DNA of 64,000 nucleotides. Source: Welwitschia mirabilis. Taxonomy: Eukaryota; Gnetophyta; Gnetopsida; Welwitschiales. The stretch lies in NCBI GenBank assembly GCA_051453625.1, contig JBOZIK010000001.1:213343765-213407764 (forward strand), written 5' to 3'. How positions within the stretch are numbered: position 1 is the first letter of the stretch; each line of letters starts with the position of its first letter. A program made the translations under genes and the position numbers. Below are positions 1-12,492 of this stretch, one piece after another. The notes beneath the pieces are model-generated. The model was not told the DNA's origin. It made no database searches and saw only the letters and a list, made by a program, of their open reading frames with translations.

Positions 1-984
1 GAAATAACTTCATAATTACATAAAATGTTTTACATAATGAGACATAGGAAATGAGTAGTAGAAAAGAAAATGGAAGTAGAATGACATGAAAAAGAACCTA
101 TTAAAAAAACCCTAAAAATGTTTTTTTCTTATAGTTTTTATAGAAAATCTAAAGGATAATGCTAATAGAGTCTAACTACTAGAAAAAATTTATAGATATT
201 TAAAAAAATAAGTTTATATTAGTTTTTAATGTTTATTTTCCACTTCTATTTTAGGTTATAACTTGAGAAAACACATTAGAACTGTAATACAAAATATGTA
301 ATATAGATATGGTTTTTAGTATTAGAATGCAAACTTAATAAAACTCAAAAAAGGACCAATTTAGATTTCACTAGAAATAGATAAGTATCCATCACTAGAA
401 AGAAAATAAAATAAAACAAACATTGAAAAATAAGAAAAATATTGGTTCAAGTTTCACTAGAAGTAAACTATTCATTATGAATTATTATTATTCATTATAG
501 TAAAATGAAAGCATCAAATAAACTAGGTAAGGATTCAATATTATTTTTCCATATTAATATTTGTAGTAAACTTGATGAAATTAACACAATAATTTAAAAC
601 TTACAATGAAATTAAACCTAAATGTAAAATTAAGTTTTGAGAATTTTAGTAAACTTTACTTAATGATGGAGGAAAATGAACATGTTACAGAGGTTTATCT
701 TAGCTTGTTTAATAATTCATCTTTGATTGAATGATTTATTATAATTTCTAAAATATAAGATTTAAATCATCAATTTATGATGATTTAGAAATGGTAATAT
801 AATCTCATTCATCACATAAGTATTGGTAAATTTAATAATCACTTGATCCTTCATAGCCTTTTATAAAAATAGAAAAGAAGGATAACTGTAGTTAAGATTT
901 ATGACATAATAACAACTATAACCAAAAAGTTAACTTTAGAGAATTTACTCAGTTTATAGATTTTAATGATGTAGTCTCATTACC

Positions 985-1293
985 CCAATTAAAATCCAAG
1001 AATGGGTTATGGATTTTGAAATAATAGTAGAAAAATATATGATGCAACAGGCATATAAGATTTTTAAGGAAAGAGTCAAGTCTATGGAGTTAGTGAATGC
1101 GGTTCACTTATTTGAAAAGCATCTTCAGCAATCACATGTCAATGTAAGTCTGATAAGAATCAAATCCCATCATTTTCTTCTCAGCACAAAATGAGAAATC
1201 ATCATTATACAATGCAAATATGGTTTTTGTCTCTAGTTAGTAAAATATGTTTAGAAGCTGAACTCCAAAAGGAAGAAGAATTCGAGAAATCAT
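985..1293 (+). other. 0.31-kb segment present only in X copy 1, with a 61-codon open frame
   Basis: Copy 2 jumps directly from 'tctcatta' to 'aggattaaaa' (about 33714), where copy 1 has about 309 extra bases. Both ends of the extra piece carry 'catta', so either a microhomology deletion occurred in copy 2 or a small insertion in copy 1. The piece holds an open frame at 1009-1194 that begins MDFEIIVEKYMM and contains a helix-like, charged stretch (FKERVKSMELVNAVHLFEK). A donor-like gtaagt at 1144 and an acceptor-like tcttctcag ending at 1184 frame a 41-nt intron-like stretch, short for a plant intron. I do not recognise the protein; it could be a fragment of a host exon. Confidence 0.4.
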
Positions 1294-3039
1294 TAGGATT
1301 AAAAGTATGGTGTTAATGTGCACTAGAATTGAAGAATGAGTAACTACTTAAGTAGTAATATAAGTAATGGTCTCACCTAAAGATTAAACGTATCAAGTTA
1401 ACATGTACTATAAATCAAGGAATGAATAACTTATTATTGTATTTAATCAAGAAATACATTACATCAAAAGAAAAATATGAAGCTGAAATTGACTCCTCAA
1501 ACTAGCCTTGGAACAACTCTACTTCTAAGGAAGGTGCTTAGAAAGATATGTTGACCTGATGCTCTAAGTATTTTCACTAAATTTTTCTCCCCAAAGATTA
1601 TTTACAATGAGGATTTAAGGCTCTTTTACAAATGATGAAAGGCCTGGGAAGCATTGGAATGTTATGGTTGGTATTAGTTACTTAAAGAGGATAATAATTT
1701 TGGGCAGTTACATTAGGAAGAGATTACAAATTTTAACATGTAGCCTTAATGGATGATTTTTTTTCTTCTTAAGAATAATAATTGATGTTACAATCTTATT
1801 ATGATGATGTTCTTAGTACCAGATGCTATGTCATGTGTCCTCCACATTGTTATTCTTGTTACTATTACATGTCACTGTGATGTATCATTTTGCACCTCTG
1901 CCATATGCCATCAAAGTTGAGCTCATAATTAAAATGTAATGTCTCACATATAAAGATGTTATAACATAATAATAAACTCATTTAATCCTAAATGACTGAT
2001 TGAACTAGTGATGTGAATGATAATGCCAACATTTTCTAATGGATCTTCTTCAAATTTTAGCATGTCTTTTAAAAAGAAGTAGTTATCTTGAAAATGTTAT
2101 GGAAAAGTCTATAATTTTATAAAACATGGTAAACAAGGAAGAAGATATTATTTTATGGTAAAATAACTATTTTAATATCTTCACCTATGCAAAACTAATT
2201 AAATATACTTGATTAGAATATTAATTTTTATAAATAAATACACCTCCTAATTAGATGTTTGCTAGTCTCTTAGTAAAGCATTGATAAAGAAATGACAAAC
2301 ATAGAAAAATTATATAATTAAACTATTCAGACATGAAAATGATGTAGCTTTTGAAAAAACTTTAATCAATTTTTAAAAAATAAGGCATCAAAGATTAAAA
2401 AAATTCTATGAAGAATGAATGCTATACCCTCTAAATCAAAATTGAACTTTATCCTTAGTGTTAAAAGATAGAAAAATTTAATACAATTATTTTATGAACA
2501 AGTTAAATTTTTTTAAAAGAAAATTTTTTACTACCTGGATTTTCATCCAACAAGATAGAAAATCATTTTGGAGTGGGCACTTAAAAAATTTTAAGAGAAA
2601 CTAAAATGTAAATACTCTAAACTATAATGCAAATAGTTTATTATAACATAGTTTAAAATACCACAAGAAAAACATACTTCAATGCATATAATAAAATAAA
2701 AATCTCAACCAAAAAATCTTCTATGAGAGATTAAAAATTCTAATTTTTCACTGATTTCCTTTTTCCTATTTGCTATTTTCTTCATTTTTTCCCCCATAGT
2801 TTTCTAATCCAAGTTTTATGCTCTTGGGATGTCTATTTTAAAAATGTTTCACTCAATAAAGAAGAACCAAAGGAAGGAGACTAAGGAAAAGGAAAATAAG
2901 GAGGAGGATTATAGAATTCTGTAATAGATTCCTTGCTCTTATAGTAAGCAATTGAAGGTATGTAAAGAGCTAAAAAATAAGGAATGAAAGAAATGGGGGT
3001 TTGATAATGGTAAAAAAATCAGTAAGAAAGAAGAACATA

Positions 3040-3190
3040 GAGAAAGAAAGAAGAATGATAGAGAGAAAATAAAGGAATGTGAGAAAAAAATTAAAAGATG
3101 TGACAAATATGGGATTCTAAGAAATATTACATGAAATATGCACCAAAAAAATAAAAATTTATAAAGAAAAAACATACCCAAACTACACAA
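3040..3190 (+). pseudogene. Zinc-knuckle-like (CCHC) remnant in X copy 1
   Basis: A lysine- and arginine-rich plus-strand reading is followed near 3098 by a C-D-K-Y-G-I-L-R-N-I-T pattern. Its spacing resembles a retroelement CCHC zinc knuckle whose second cysteine and histidine have each changed by one base, with a small frame slip before the last cysteine. The X2 copy at 35440-35660 shows the same layout with a different substitution at the second position (serine instead of tyrosine), which favours a common CCHC ancestor. The downstream reading contains KLCEKSRCMIRNNDVG and WLHSRVRFSYEIGN, which I do not recognise. If genuine, it would be a nucleic-acid-binding tail of a gag-type protein. 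Chance in A-rich DNA is possible. Confidence 0.3.
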
Positions 3191-5261
3191 AGAACTAAAA
3201 CATATGTGAGGAAACTATGTGAAAAATCAAGATGCATGATTCGCAACAATGATGTTGGAATTAGTTATAATAGTGATAGTACTAATAAGACAAACAAATA
3301 ATGGCTACATAGCAGAGTGAGATTTAGCTATGAAATTGGAAATGTAGTAAACTTATATGGCTACTAAAATGATAAGGTAATATAAGTGGTTTTATAGATA
3401 TATGATTGAAATATGACCAATATTATCAATGATTAAGATGAGTTGCAATAAGGATTAAGGTATAAATTAATAGATTATATTAATGGAAACATAATTGTGT
3501 TTTTTTATGGGTTTTTTTCATAGAATATCATTGTCAAAAATGAAATTTTAGGGGGAAAAACATGAAATTTAATGGAAAACTCATCAATCATAAATTTAAA
3601 AGATACAATACCTAAGTTAATAGCCACTTTTATTGAAAATTTTCCAAATATTATTCTACATTCAAATGGATCACATTGCAAAACAAACAAGATTTCATTT
3701 AAGTAAACTTGTAAAAATCTAAAAATTAGTTAAGCAAATCCTTAAGTACTCAAGTTAAAGGAAGAAATCACAACAAGCATCTCAAAATCCAACATTTTCT
3801 TTTTAATTTTTACCTTTTCCATAATTATACATATTCATAATATTAAGAATTTAGATCAAATTAGTCATCCAATCTTATGACATCTTCTTTTAAGATAGGT
3901 CTATATTGGAAGTGATCATTTATAACCCTGATGCAGGTGAACATGTCATCAATAGATTAGTAGAGCTACATTATTAATAAATGTTTATGGCCTTGATGCA
4001 ATTAATTAAATCCAATCTTAATTAATTATTAATGTAATGTGCTTTTAGAGAGTAGATATTTTATCTTCTTTTAATCATTTCTTTTCATTTTTAATTATTT
4101 TTTTTGTACATGGAATGGATCATTACTAAAGTTTCTAAGATAACATTAAATTTAAATTTAAGATGTAAAATCTCATCTTTAATCTAAAATTTTAGAAGAA
4201 GTAGTAATGGGTTTTGTTTAAAAATAGAATTTTGGTAACAAAACAATTTCAATAAAAACATTAACTTTATATAGGTTGTTTTAGCAAAAGGACTAAACTA
4301 GGAAAGTACTAAAATACAAAAACTGGAATTTGTCTAGTATGACTTCTTGTCCATCTTTTAAAATCTAGGAACTTAATTGTATTGTAAAATTTGCAATTTC
4401 ACATAGTAATTGAAAGAATGGGCTTCTTACTATTTTCTCTCTATAGACCCATTCATTGTAAATCACCTTCTTAGTCTTTCTCATTGTTATAATGCTCTTA
4501 ACTCACATATTTTTGTAATAGTCTTGATATAATACCTGAAATTGGATTCTTCATTAAGAGTCTTATAATGTAGCATACCAAAACCAATCTTCTAAAGCTG
4601 TGATTCTGTCATGTAGTGGCAATTTTTTGGGTGATAAATAGAATGTAAAAGATAAGAGATCTAGGTGAAGATAAAATCCATGAGGGGGATTTTATGACAT
4701 GGAAATAAGATTAGGATTTGGAATAAAAAGAAATAATGGAATAGAACTATAGATGGATTTTGAAATAGAGGCTTTAAACTACAGATGTATTTTTCTTTTT
4801 ATAAACATTCCCAACTTGCTATACCAAGCCTTAGATAAGAAGAAATTTGGTAAAGAAACACCAAAATTTATAGAAGACAAAGAGGCACATACTCATTCAG
4901 AGTGAACATAGTGGCATTTGGCTTAAAAAAATGAATTTTCAAAGCAAGTTGATGGAGATGGAGAGATATCCTAGAATGGGTGATTCTTAGACACAAAAGC
5001 CAAAGTGATACCAGACCATTTTATACAATTTAGGCATGGCCAAAATTCCCAAATACACTAATGAGATTATAGGTTTTTGAATGAAAAAATATAAAGTTGA
5101 TAGATATTTCTTTGAAATACATGGCTTTGATAATGTTCTAAATATGAAGAGTGAGATTGTCATTGTTATTTTGAGCTAAAGCATCATAAAGATGGTAAAG
5201 GAAATGGCATAATCCTCATAGCATAGTACTAAACATTTTCTATAGCCATCATCTGTGATGC

Positions 5262-5735
5262 TCTTAGTTTTTTCACTAACATTTAGAACTTTGTTGGCAT
5301 CTACCCCAATATATGACATAGTACATGAATCAAGAGTAATTCTAGATAAATCAAATCTTCCAGATTACTATAGTCCTTTATCAAACTTTTCTGAGATTTG
5401 TATTCCATAATAGAAACACTTTTTATGTTAGTCTTTGTAGGCAGTGAAGACTTAAGATTTATAAGGAATAATAATGTTCCTAGGAATGAGTTTTTATCAT
5501 GACATCACTAATGGTCTTAATACTAAGACTGAGAGGGGAAACATTCAAAATAAAAATATCTTTAATTTGTTTACCCACTTTTTCCACTTAAAACACTTCT
5601 GTGAATAGCTACATCATAATCCACTACTTTGTCTGTGTTAATACCTGATTCTTTGATAGCTTTTCTAATTACTCTTTTTGTAGTTATGAAAGCCACCATG
5701 AAGGTATAATTCTATGATCCATATTATAATAAATG
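5262..5735 (-). pseudogene. BiP-like HSP70 pseudogene fragment, X copy 1
   Basis: Read on the minus strand, the order of recognisable HSP70 pieces is: an early ATPase-domain piece (HRIIPSW, then a stretch like the RLIGEAAKNQ region), then directly the late ATPase piece (INTDKVVDYDVAI, SVLSGK), the substrate-domain start (KLIPRN-like, PYKS-VFTAYKD), GRFDLSRITL and VDANKVLNVS. An intact family member is about 650 residues; here some 300 residues between the two ATPase pieces are missing and stops and frameshifts interrupt the rest. The PSW (not PSY) signature after RI[TI] and the KLIPRN and FDL motifs favour the ER-luminal BiP branch over cytosolic HSC70. Nothing suggests it is expressed. After VDANKVLNVS the reading no longer matches HSP70, so the fragment ends there or runs into old intron. 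Confidence 0.75.
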
Positions 5736-6835
5736 TGATTAGGATAAAAGGAGAATGTAGATATTTGAATGCCTCCTTTATTTTAATCTTCCATAATCAA
5801 TGAAAAGAAACTTCATTAGATGCATTTTGAATGAAAAGATCTCTTGGGCTATGAAATAGCTAGAGTATATGCCAAGGTTTTAATTGTAGAATGTCCAAAT
5901 CTTCTCAATTTCAACCTGAGTGTTCTATTCCATCATGTAGATCTTGCATGAAGGTAATTACATTTATAGTCTTTTCTTCTTATTTTAAAATATAGGATTT
6001 TTTCAATAGATTAATATAAACATTAATAATTTGTCTATACAATATTCAAAATATAATTATCACAAATTTTTATCCTTTAGATTTTAGATTAATATTTAAC
6101 TATTGTAATTTTAATGTCATATACCTCTTTAATTTCTTTTTTAATATTAAGGCCATAATGCAAAAAGTAAGAACACTCACATTTACTATGAAATTAATCA
6201 AACTAGAATTAGAAAGAAAACTAGGAAGATAATCTTATATCTTATCATAAGTTTATTCTTAATCTTAATGTTAGATATGTTAACATTATTTCCTCAATTT
6301 AGGAAATATGCTCAATACTATTTAATGAAATCATCTAACTATGATCAAGAGCTAAAGATTAAGAACTAAGAGTATTATTAAGAATTGGATTAGGAACTAG
6401 CATTAGGAATTAGAAACAAAAACAAATTCTCTTTCTTAAATAATAATTCCATAAGACTTAACAAGAGCTCTTCAAGAGCTAAAACACACATGCATTATTA
6501 ATCAAATTAGGGAGGACTTTAAACAAAAATTTGAATAATATTTTTTTCAACACTAGATTGAAAACTTAATCATATCTCAGAGGGCTTATTATTTTTTTGT
6601 AATTAGCATGTCATTCATCAAAATCCTTATGTATAAACAAAATTCATCTTTGGGATCCCAAATACCAACATAAGATTTCTTTATTTTTGAAATTTTGTTG
6701 TACATAGTTTTAATAAAAACTTATCTTCATCTTATAATGCGTTTAGTAGGAATTCATAATTCAACTAGATTAGATTTATAAAGAAGACTCATTATTTAGT
6801 ATGTAGTAAGATTTTATCAGGATCTATATAGGATT

Positions 6836-7199
6836 TTCAAGATTTAAGAACTAGATGATATTTCAAGAACTTGAGAACTAGATAATAATTTGAAATTCAA
6901 GAGGAAGAAGGATAGAAGTTCATCTAAAAAAAAAACCATATTTTTGTTAATTGTAATAATGAATGAGATTTAAACATGAATAATATTTCATTAATATAAT
7001 TCAAAAATGCCTTCCTTAGAAGTTTGATAGGCTCTTAGTGTAATTTCTAATATAAGAACTTGTCAAGATGGTTTTAACAAATTTTTTCAAGACTAAATTT
7101 ATAACAATAAATTAGGATCTAGTATAAACATAAACATAAGCTAGCTATGATCTCCTTACATGGTGTAGGATTAAAATGGTTTGCTATAAAGCAAAATTT
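6836..7199. other. AT-rich spacer between X copy 1 and X3
   Basis: No reading frame or recognisable element is seen. Copy 2 of the duplication lacks this stretch, because its 12.2-kb deletion begins at the position equivalent to 6835. A short local direct repeat (agaactaga at 6846 and again about 30 bases on) is the only structure noticed. Confidence 0.5.
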
Positions 7200-7956
7200 C
7201 TTTACCCATTCTCTAATGCCAAACTAAAATTTTAAAGATAACATTCAATGCATATTTAATCTTTGAAATTACATCATTAATTTAAAATTTTAAAAAAAGT
7301 AATTTTTTAATTCAAAAAAAGTATTTTGATAAGAACATAATTTTAATAAAAACATTAAATATTTGTAGATTTTTTACAAAATGATTGAACCTTGAGAGTA
7401 CTAAAACACAAAAACTAAAATTGGTCTAGTATGACTTCTTGTATGCCTCTTAAACTCTAAGACTTTAACTGTATTCTAAAATTTGCAATTTCACACAAGA
7501 AGTAAAAGAATGATCTTCTTAATCTTTTTTCTCTATAAGCCCATTCATTGTGAATTATCTTCTTAGTCTTTCTATCTATTATAATTCTTTCAACTCATAT
7601 ATTTCCATAGTAGTCTTCATATAATACCTATAATTGGATTATTTATTAAAAGTCTTATAATGTAAAACATCAAAACTAAGTCTGTAGAAGCTGTGATTGT
7701 GTTATACAATGGTAATTTTGTGGATGATAAATAGAATATAGAAGAGAAGAGATTTGGATGAAGAGAAAACCCATGATGGAGATCTTTGAACATGGAAATA
7801 AGATTAGGATTTGAAACAAAAGTAATAATGGAATAGAACTAGATCTAGATTTTGGAATTAGGGCTTTAAACTATAAATGTCTTTTTCTCTTTTATGAACA
7901 TCACCATCTTAATATGTTAAGAATTATATAGGGATAAATTTAGAAATGTATTACAA
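7200..7956. repeat. X3, left half (partial X copy interrupted by element 1)
   Basis: The sequence matches 4135-4830 of X copy 1, including the landmarks 'ggtctagtatgacttcttgt', 'cccattcattgtgaatta' and 'gggctttaaactat'. It stops at the 5' LTR of element 1, and X resumes after the last LTR at 19748. It therefore marks the insertion site of element 1. There is no coding content on this side. Confidence 0.8.
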
Positions 7957-9196
7957 TGTTAATTTATACGAATTTGATGATGTATTTTGAGTTCTTTTAT
8001 AGGACATTTACATAGGTTTGGATGTAATACTGATGATTATGGAGATCTGACAAGATGATGAGTTAAACATGTTATTCTTAGCATATTTGGTAGTTTATTA
8101 GGCTTATTCTAATACTACATATTTAGAAGAAAACTTTGTGATGCAAAAGACTAATTTATCTTTAAGATTGGAGATAAGGAAGATTTCCATTTCCTGTGTC
8201 GTCCCCATAATAGTTAGGATGATGGCACTGCTAACATGGGCAAAAGCTACAAGGTTGATAGTGAGGCATGAAGATATTTTAACATAGGATGATTTCCCCT
8301 ATGTCATCCCAATGAGAATTGAAACGATATTAGTTTTTATATGATCGAACAGAAATATCTTTGTAGTGGGGTCAAGCGATCCATGTGGGCTATTAGAGTT
8401 TCTTTTATAATGTTTAAGGTTTAGTTTCTAAAACCTCAATGCAAAACTATAAATACTATTTTCATCATTTATTTCTATTTTTATCTTTTATACTTAATAT
8501 GCTTGTGATAGAAGATTAAAGGACAAGAAATCCATCTAGAGCTATATAAAGGAGTTTCCTTGGTGTTAGGCTGAGTCTGTTCCATTGGGGTGCTATTATT
8601 TTATTTGTAAGTGGATGTTAAGTTCTTGAGTTAATCCATATACTCTTTTTGAATTAATATAATTGATATTTCATTTCAATTCTATATGTTCCTTATGGTT
8701 TACATTGCTCATAGTTCAAATTGATAACTCTATAATTTATCTAGATTATAAGGGAAACTTTTATTAAGGTTGAACTTATTTATTATTAGCTTTGAATTAT
8801 TTTTTAATTCCATTTTACTTTGCATTTTATATTCTTCTTAGTAGATCTCATAGTTTATGTTGATTACGAACTAGTTGAATACTCTTCTTAATTGAGTTAA
8901 GTTATAGAGAAGCTAGTCCTTGTGATAGAAGGATTAGGAATCAAGAGAGTTTATTCCATATCCATTTTCATTTCATTTCCATTCACTTGCATTACATTTA
9001 CTTATGTATTTAGTTTCTATTTTTATAAGATAAAAAACCAAAATCATATTGAAAATTAATTCTCTAAATCTTAGCCTAGTGCCTGCATTGGGATTACAAA
9101 ATTCAAGCAATATCCCATCTATACTAGTATTTGTTTTTTATAAGTTATTTAATTTATAGGTTCACCTAAAGAACCTCCGGATTTTATAAATTCACA
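7957..9196 (+). repeat. Element 1 5' LTR (LTR A)
   Basis: It begins TGTTAATTTATACG and ends AAATTCACA; the match with the LTR at 18499-19747 runs over the whole 1.24 kb and breaks at both ends. A TATA-like box lies at 8447-8456, and the conserved block 'gagtttccttggtgttagg' follows near 8551, as in the other LTRs of this family. It contains short GTCRTCC / GGAYGAC inverted motifs around 8196-8330. By family knowledge it would hold the promoter (U3) and transcript start (R). Confidence 0.85.
8447..8456 (+). promoter_or_regulatory. TATA-like box of LTR A
   Basis: The string ctataaatac matches the plant TATA consensus. The same string occurs at the equivalent place in LTR C (18998-19007), about 490-500 bases into each LTR, with a conserved cytosine-containing stretch downstream. 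Activity cannot be judged from sequence. Confidence 0.5.
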
Positions 9197-9208
9197 TCAT
9201 AAGATCAT

Positions 9209-9228
9209 GTTAACATTATTAGGAAAGG
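9209..9228 (+). other. Primer-binding site of element 1 (decayed)
   Basis: Lying 12 bases after the LTR end, gttaacattattaggaaagg aligns with the less-decayed sites of element 2 (ttagtaccattgttaggaag) and element 3 (tggtatcattgctagg). The common pattern is close to TGGCGCCGTTGCCGGGG, the tRNA-Asp-type site known from Athila. The changes are mainly G to A and C to T. Confidence 0.6.
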
Positions 9229-9984
9229 CTACAAGGAGATGGAAAATTATCATTAACTAGATAAGTATCTTGAATCTTTTATTTAAGTTATTTATTTAAA
9301 TTAATGGTATATTTCTAATAGAGTTTAAAGTAGGTTCATTTCCATGTAATTTAATTTTCCATAACTTTTTTAGGGATCTTGCTGTTCTCTCTATCATCCC
9401 AATGACATTGGGCATGATAGTTCTAAAATATTAAAATTAGTTTTTATTTTCATAAATTTTCTTTATTTTTTAGTAATAAAACTATTGTCATCTCTGTTAT
9501 CCCCATTACATGAAGGACAATATTCTTGTTAATTTTTTATATATTATAATTTTTTTATGAGTTTAAATAAATTATCCTTTTATCTGTTGTTTTCATGGTA
9601 GTCTAGATGACAGTTTAATTTTCTTGTATGAGTGAATTTTCATACTTTTAGATTTCTATTACTATGATCATCATCCTTTTTGTTGTCCCCACAACTAAGT
9701 GGACGATAACTTGTTATTTTTTATTTTGGTTTTCTACTTGTTGATTAAGCATGCAGTAACATAATGATTTCTAATACAAAGAAAAAATATCAAAGAGAAT
9801 AGAACTTGATAAAAGAAAACATCATAGAAGGATTATTCAACTTTGAGCTAAATCTAGCTACGCATACCCCAGATATACAAATTCTTAAAATTGAATAATA
9901 ATATTTTACTACTTTTATTAGTTTAGAATTACATTTTTTAAAAGAAATTTATAGTGTAAAAGTAGATCATATTGTTTCTTTGAA
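9229..9984 (+). other. Element 1 leader with repeated hairpin-type motifs
   Basis: No open frame is present. Several short segments pair a TCATCC-like string with a GGATGA-like string a few bases on: 9391-9422, 9491-9515, 9600-9613 and 9668-9710. Comparable motifs sit in the leader and LTRs of the other elements, which suggests a family trait rather than chance. Confidence 0.5.
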
Positions 9985-11471
9985 TATGTCAAATGTATTA
10001 AAATTGTTGCAAAAACAAAATCAAGTTGCTTCATCTAATACTCCAGTCTTAAGAGGAACTTTGCCTCAAATTCAAACACTTCTATTAGGGATTTAATTGC
10101 AAATAAAAAACCTAAAATTCAAAATAATTTTGATTTATCTCCTAGATTCAATGTAGAATTAAGAAATTTAAGTGCTTATCTAACTTTTTTGGAGAAACCA
10201 TAAGACAATTCCTTTCAACATTTGGGTGACTTTGAATAACTTGTACTTATCTTGGGAAATGGAAAGAAACATATTAGTAGCTATATTTATATAATTATTA
10301 TTTTAGTCACACTTAGAAAAAAAGCAAAATTTTGACTTAAAACTATTCCACATAAAAGTCTTAAATCTTGGATTTAAGTATAAGAACTATTTATTAAATG
10401 ATTTTTGTGTGAGAGTTCCATAAGGAAGAGTAAAAAAGAAGTCATCAACTTTCAACTACAACCTCATGAGGATTATGCAATAGTCTATGAATGTTTTATA
10501 ATCGTTAATCATTCCAATCCTATTGATGAATTTTATAAAGAAAAAATAGTAGATTATTTTTATAGTGGATTAAATGCTTCAACAAAGCAATTGATAGATT
10601 TTTTATGTGGAAGCATCCTGTTTAATTTTGGCCTAGATGATGCATGATGTATATTATAAAACTTGATAAAAATAAGTCAAACTTGATCTAAACCCACTAA
10701 ATAAAATCACACTATATCTAAAATTAAAAAGTATTTAAAGAACATAAAATATGACAAGGAAGAAAAAATGGAGGACTTAATTAACCTAATGAAAGATTTT
10801 ACTACTACTTTAGAGAAGCATACAGAAATGATAGTTGTTGCAAAGGTGATAAAAAATGAAAACTCAACTTCAAATTGTGAAATTTATGAATATGACTCTT
10901 ATCCAACAAAAGAATACCCTTTGCTACCACCTTATAAGGAAAGGATGTTTGAGGAAGTGTATGCCTTCAACCAAAGAACACCTAACTTTAAAATGCAACC
11001 ATAATTTCAACAAATATTGGGTGGGAAACCTCAATAAAAACCATTCAAAAGTATATTTAAGAATTTCAAATTTTAACCTAATTTTTAAGAAAATCATAAT
11101 GATTCACTTAGAGAATTCATAGAAGAAATGAGAAAAGTGTAGGAACAAACTAATAGTAACATTGAAAACCTAGTAAATGTACTTCAATAAATAATGCTTT
11201 CTAACCAAACACCATAAGGGTCTCCTACATATCAACTAGTGCCCAATCCAAATGAAGTCAGGAAAGATATGAAAATAGTGACAAAAAGTGGAAAGGATAA
11301 AATACCTCCTACTCATGAGGTTGCAACTTATAAAAATAAAGAAATAAATGAGGAAGATGATGTAGAAATTTTAGATTCATACAACCTTCCATCAACATCA
11401 TTTACTTAGGCCTCCACTCAAAATATGTAACAAGAAAACAAATAAAAAAACGATTCACTCATTGGCTTTAT
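9985..11471 (+). pseudogene. Element 1 gag remnant
   Basis: The reading starts near an ATG at 9985. It includes LIANKKPKIQ-FDL and LRNLSAYLTFLEKP, which match the N-terminal part of element 2 gag (LIANKKCEIQ, LRNLDAYL). The capsid-like part is clearest at 10405-10647: after a decayed SLKSW segment come KEVINFQLQPHEDY, YECF and VDYFYSGLN, the layout of plant gypsy gag (SW...F, NF-Q, E-Y-F, FY-GL). A second open part (10768-11004) is helix-rich, ending in DSYPTKEYPLLPPY. Further on, EFIEEMRK and NIENLVNVL correspond to the C-terminal coil of Athila gag. Several stops and frame changes break it, and a 58-base gap (11472-11529) follows. Function in an intact element: virus-like particle formation and RNA packaging. 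Confidence 0.75.
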
Positions 11472-11529
11472 NNNNNNNNNNNNNNNNNNNNNNNNNNNNN
11501 NNNNNNNNNNNNNNNNNNNNNNNNNNNNN

Positions 11530-12482
11530 ACTTCAACCTACCCTTTTGGAAACTCTTGCAAGAAAATCCTAAATATTCTAAGTTATGGAAAGATTTAGTA
11601 AGAAGATAGAAAAAATGTATGATTCATAACAAAGTTTTTCTTGTTTAATCTCTTTCCAACTTAGTCATGCAAAAGTATCCTAAATTCAAAGACCCTAAGA
11701 TTACAATGATAAGTTTTATCTTAGAAGAAAACAAAATAATTTAAAAAGATTTAATTTACATAAGAGCAAGTGTAAATATCATGCCTCTCCACATATGTAA
11801 AAGGCTTGGGTTAGAAAATAGAGTTGAAAGTATACCAATCATCTTGAAATTATTTGATACCTCAATTAAGAAACCATTATGAATTATCAAAGACCTAGTT
11901 ATCCAAAATGAGAAAGCTTTTTACCCCATTGATATAATCATAATTGAGATAGAACATGATGGATGATATCCACTACTTTTAGGAAGAGACTTTTGTGCAA
12001 TTTTCCATTGCATCATCAACACATGATCTATGATTATGGAATACCATTTTAACAACAAATAAATTACCATTAAAGTTTTTGATATGGCTAAAAAATACAT
12101 AGAAAATGAGTTCAAATTTAAAGATGAATTGAAACTAAACTTATTTTTACATCATCAAACAATTAAAGAGATATTAATCATGTTACAAAAACCAAATTTA
12201 TGTGATGACCCCACTTAAACAAATTCTCTTGATTCTAAGGATGAAGAACAAATAGACTAAGAAGAAATTCAATGTCTTTATTTAGTAGAAAAACTTTATG
12301 AGACATGTCATCCCACATTTGTTATCCTCATGACAGAAGTGATGATAGCAAAAAATACCATCCTTGAGCTTAAGAAATTACCCCAAGCATTAGAATATAT
12401 TTTTATTTTTAAGAATCAAATGAATCCTCTGATAATCAGCGTTCTTATCACTTCTTAATAATAATCCAACTTTATCTCACTC
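11530..12482 (+). pseudogene. Element 1 aspartic protease remnant
   Basis: The early part (LPFWKLLQENPKYS-like) matches the gag-protease linker of Athila-type elements. The catalytic region reads YIRASVNIMPLHICKRLGL at 11757-11813, where an active retropepsin has an aspartate-X-glycine core. Both the catalytic aspartate (now tyrosine) and the glycine (now arginine) are lost, so it could not act. It is followed by the family segment IIKDLVIQNEKAFYPIDI, then YPLLLGRDFCA, the usual second protease landmark, and HCIINT. The next part (12120-12480) is the acidic linker to RT. A 10-base gap ends the segment. In element 3 the same protease keeps its aspartate-isoleucine-glycine core. Confidence 0.75.
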
Positions 12483-12492
12483 NNNNNNNNNN

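Larger units (their letters stand above)
1..6835. repeat. X repeat, copy 1 (left arm of a segmental duplication)
   Basis: This stretch aligns nearly end to end with 32732-39284 in the same orientation; the match is visible by eye from the first bases to the shared string near 6825-6835 (gatctatataggat) and looks roughly 90% identical. Copy 1 is already inside the repeat at base 1, so its left end is outside the window. It holds a BiP-like pseudogene fragment on the minus strand (5262-5735), a zinc-knuckle-like remnant on the plus strand (near 3080-3190) and otherwise no reading frame I recognise. Differences from copy 2 include an extra 0.31-kb segment at 985-1293. Identity of X is unknown: it may be a large transposon that captured a gene piece, or simply an old duplicated locus. 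Confidence 0.85.

Noticed and set aside
2939-3190. 83-codon minus-strand open frame rich in Phe, Leu and Ser (and its counterpart at 35424-35645)
   Set aside because: It is the complement of a purine-rich stretch; the low-complexity translation looks like a membrane protein but has no motif, and the plus strand shows a better candidate reading.
5262-5735. Viral HSP70 homologue (as carried by some plant closteroviruses)
   Set aside because: The [20 protein letters not shown] and KLIPRN motifs are those of eukaryotic ER-type HSP70, and no other viral gene is nearby.
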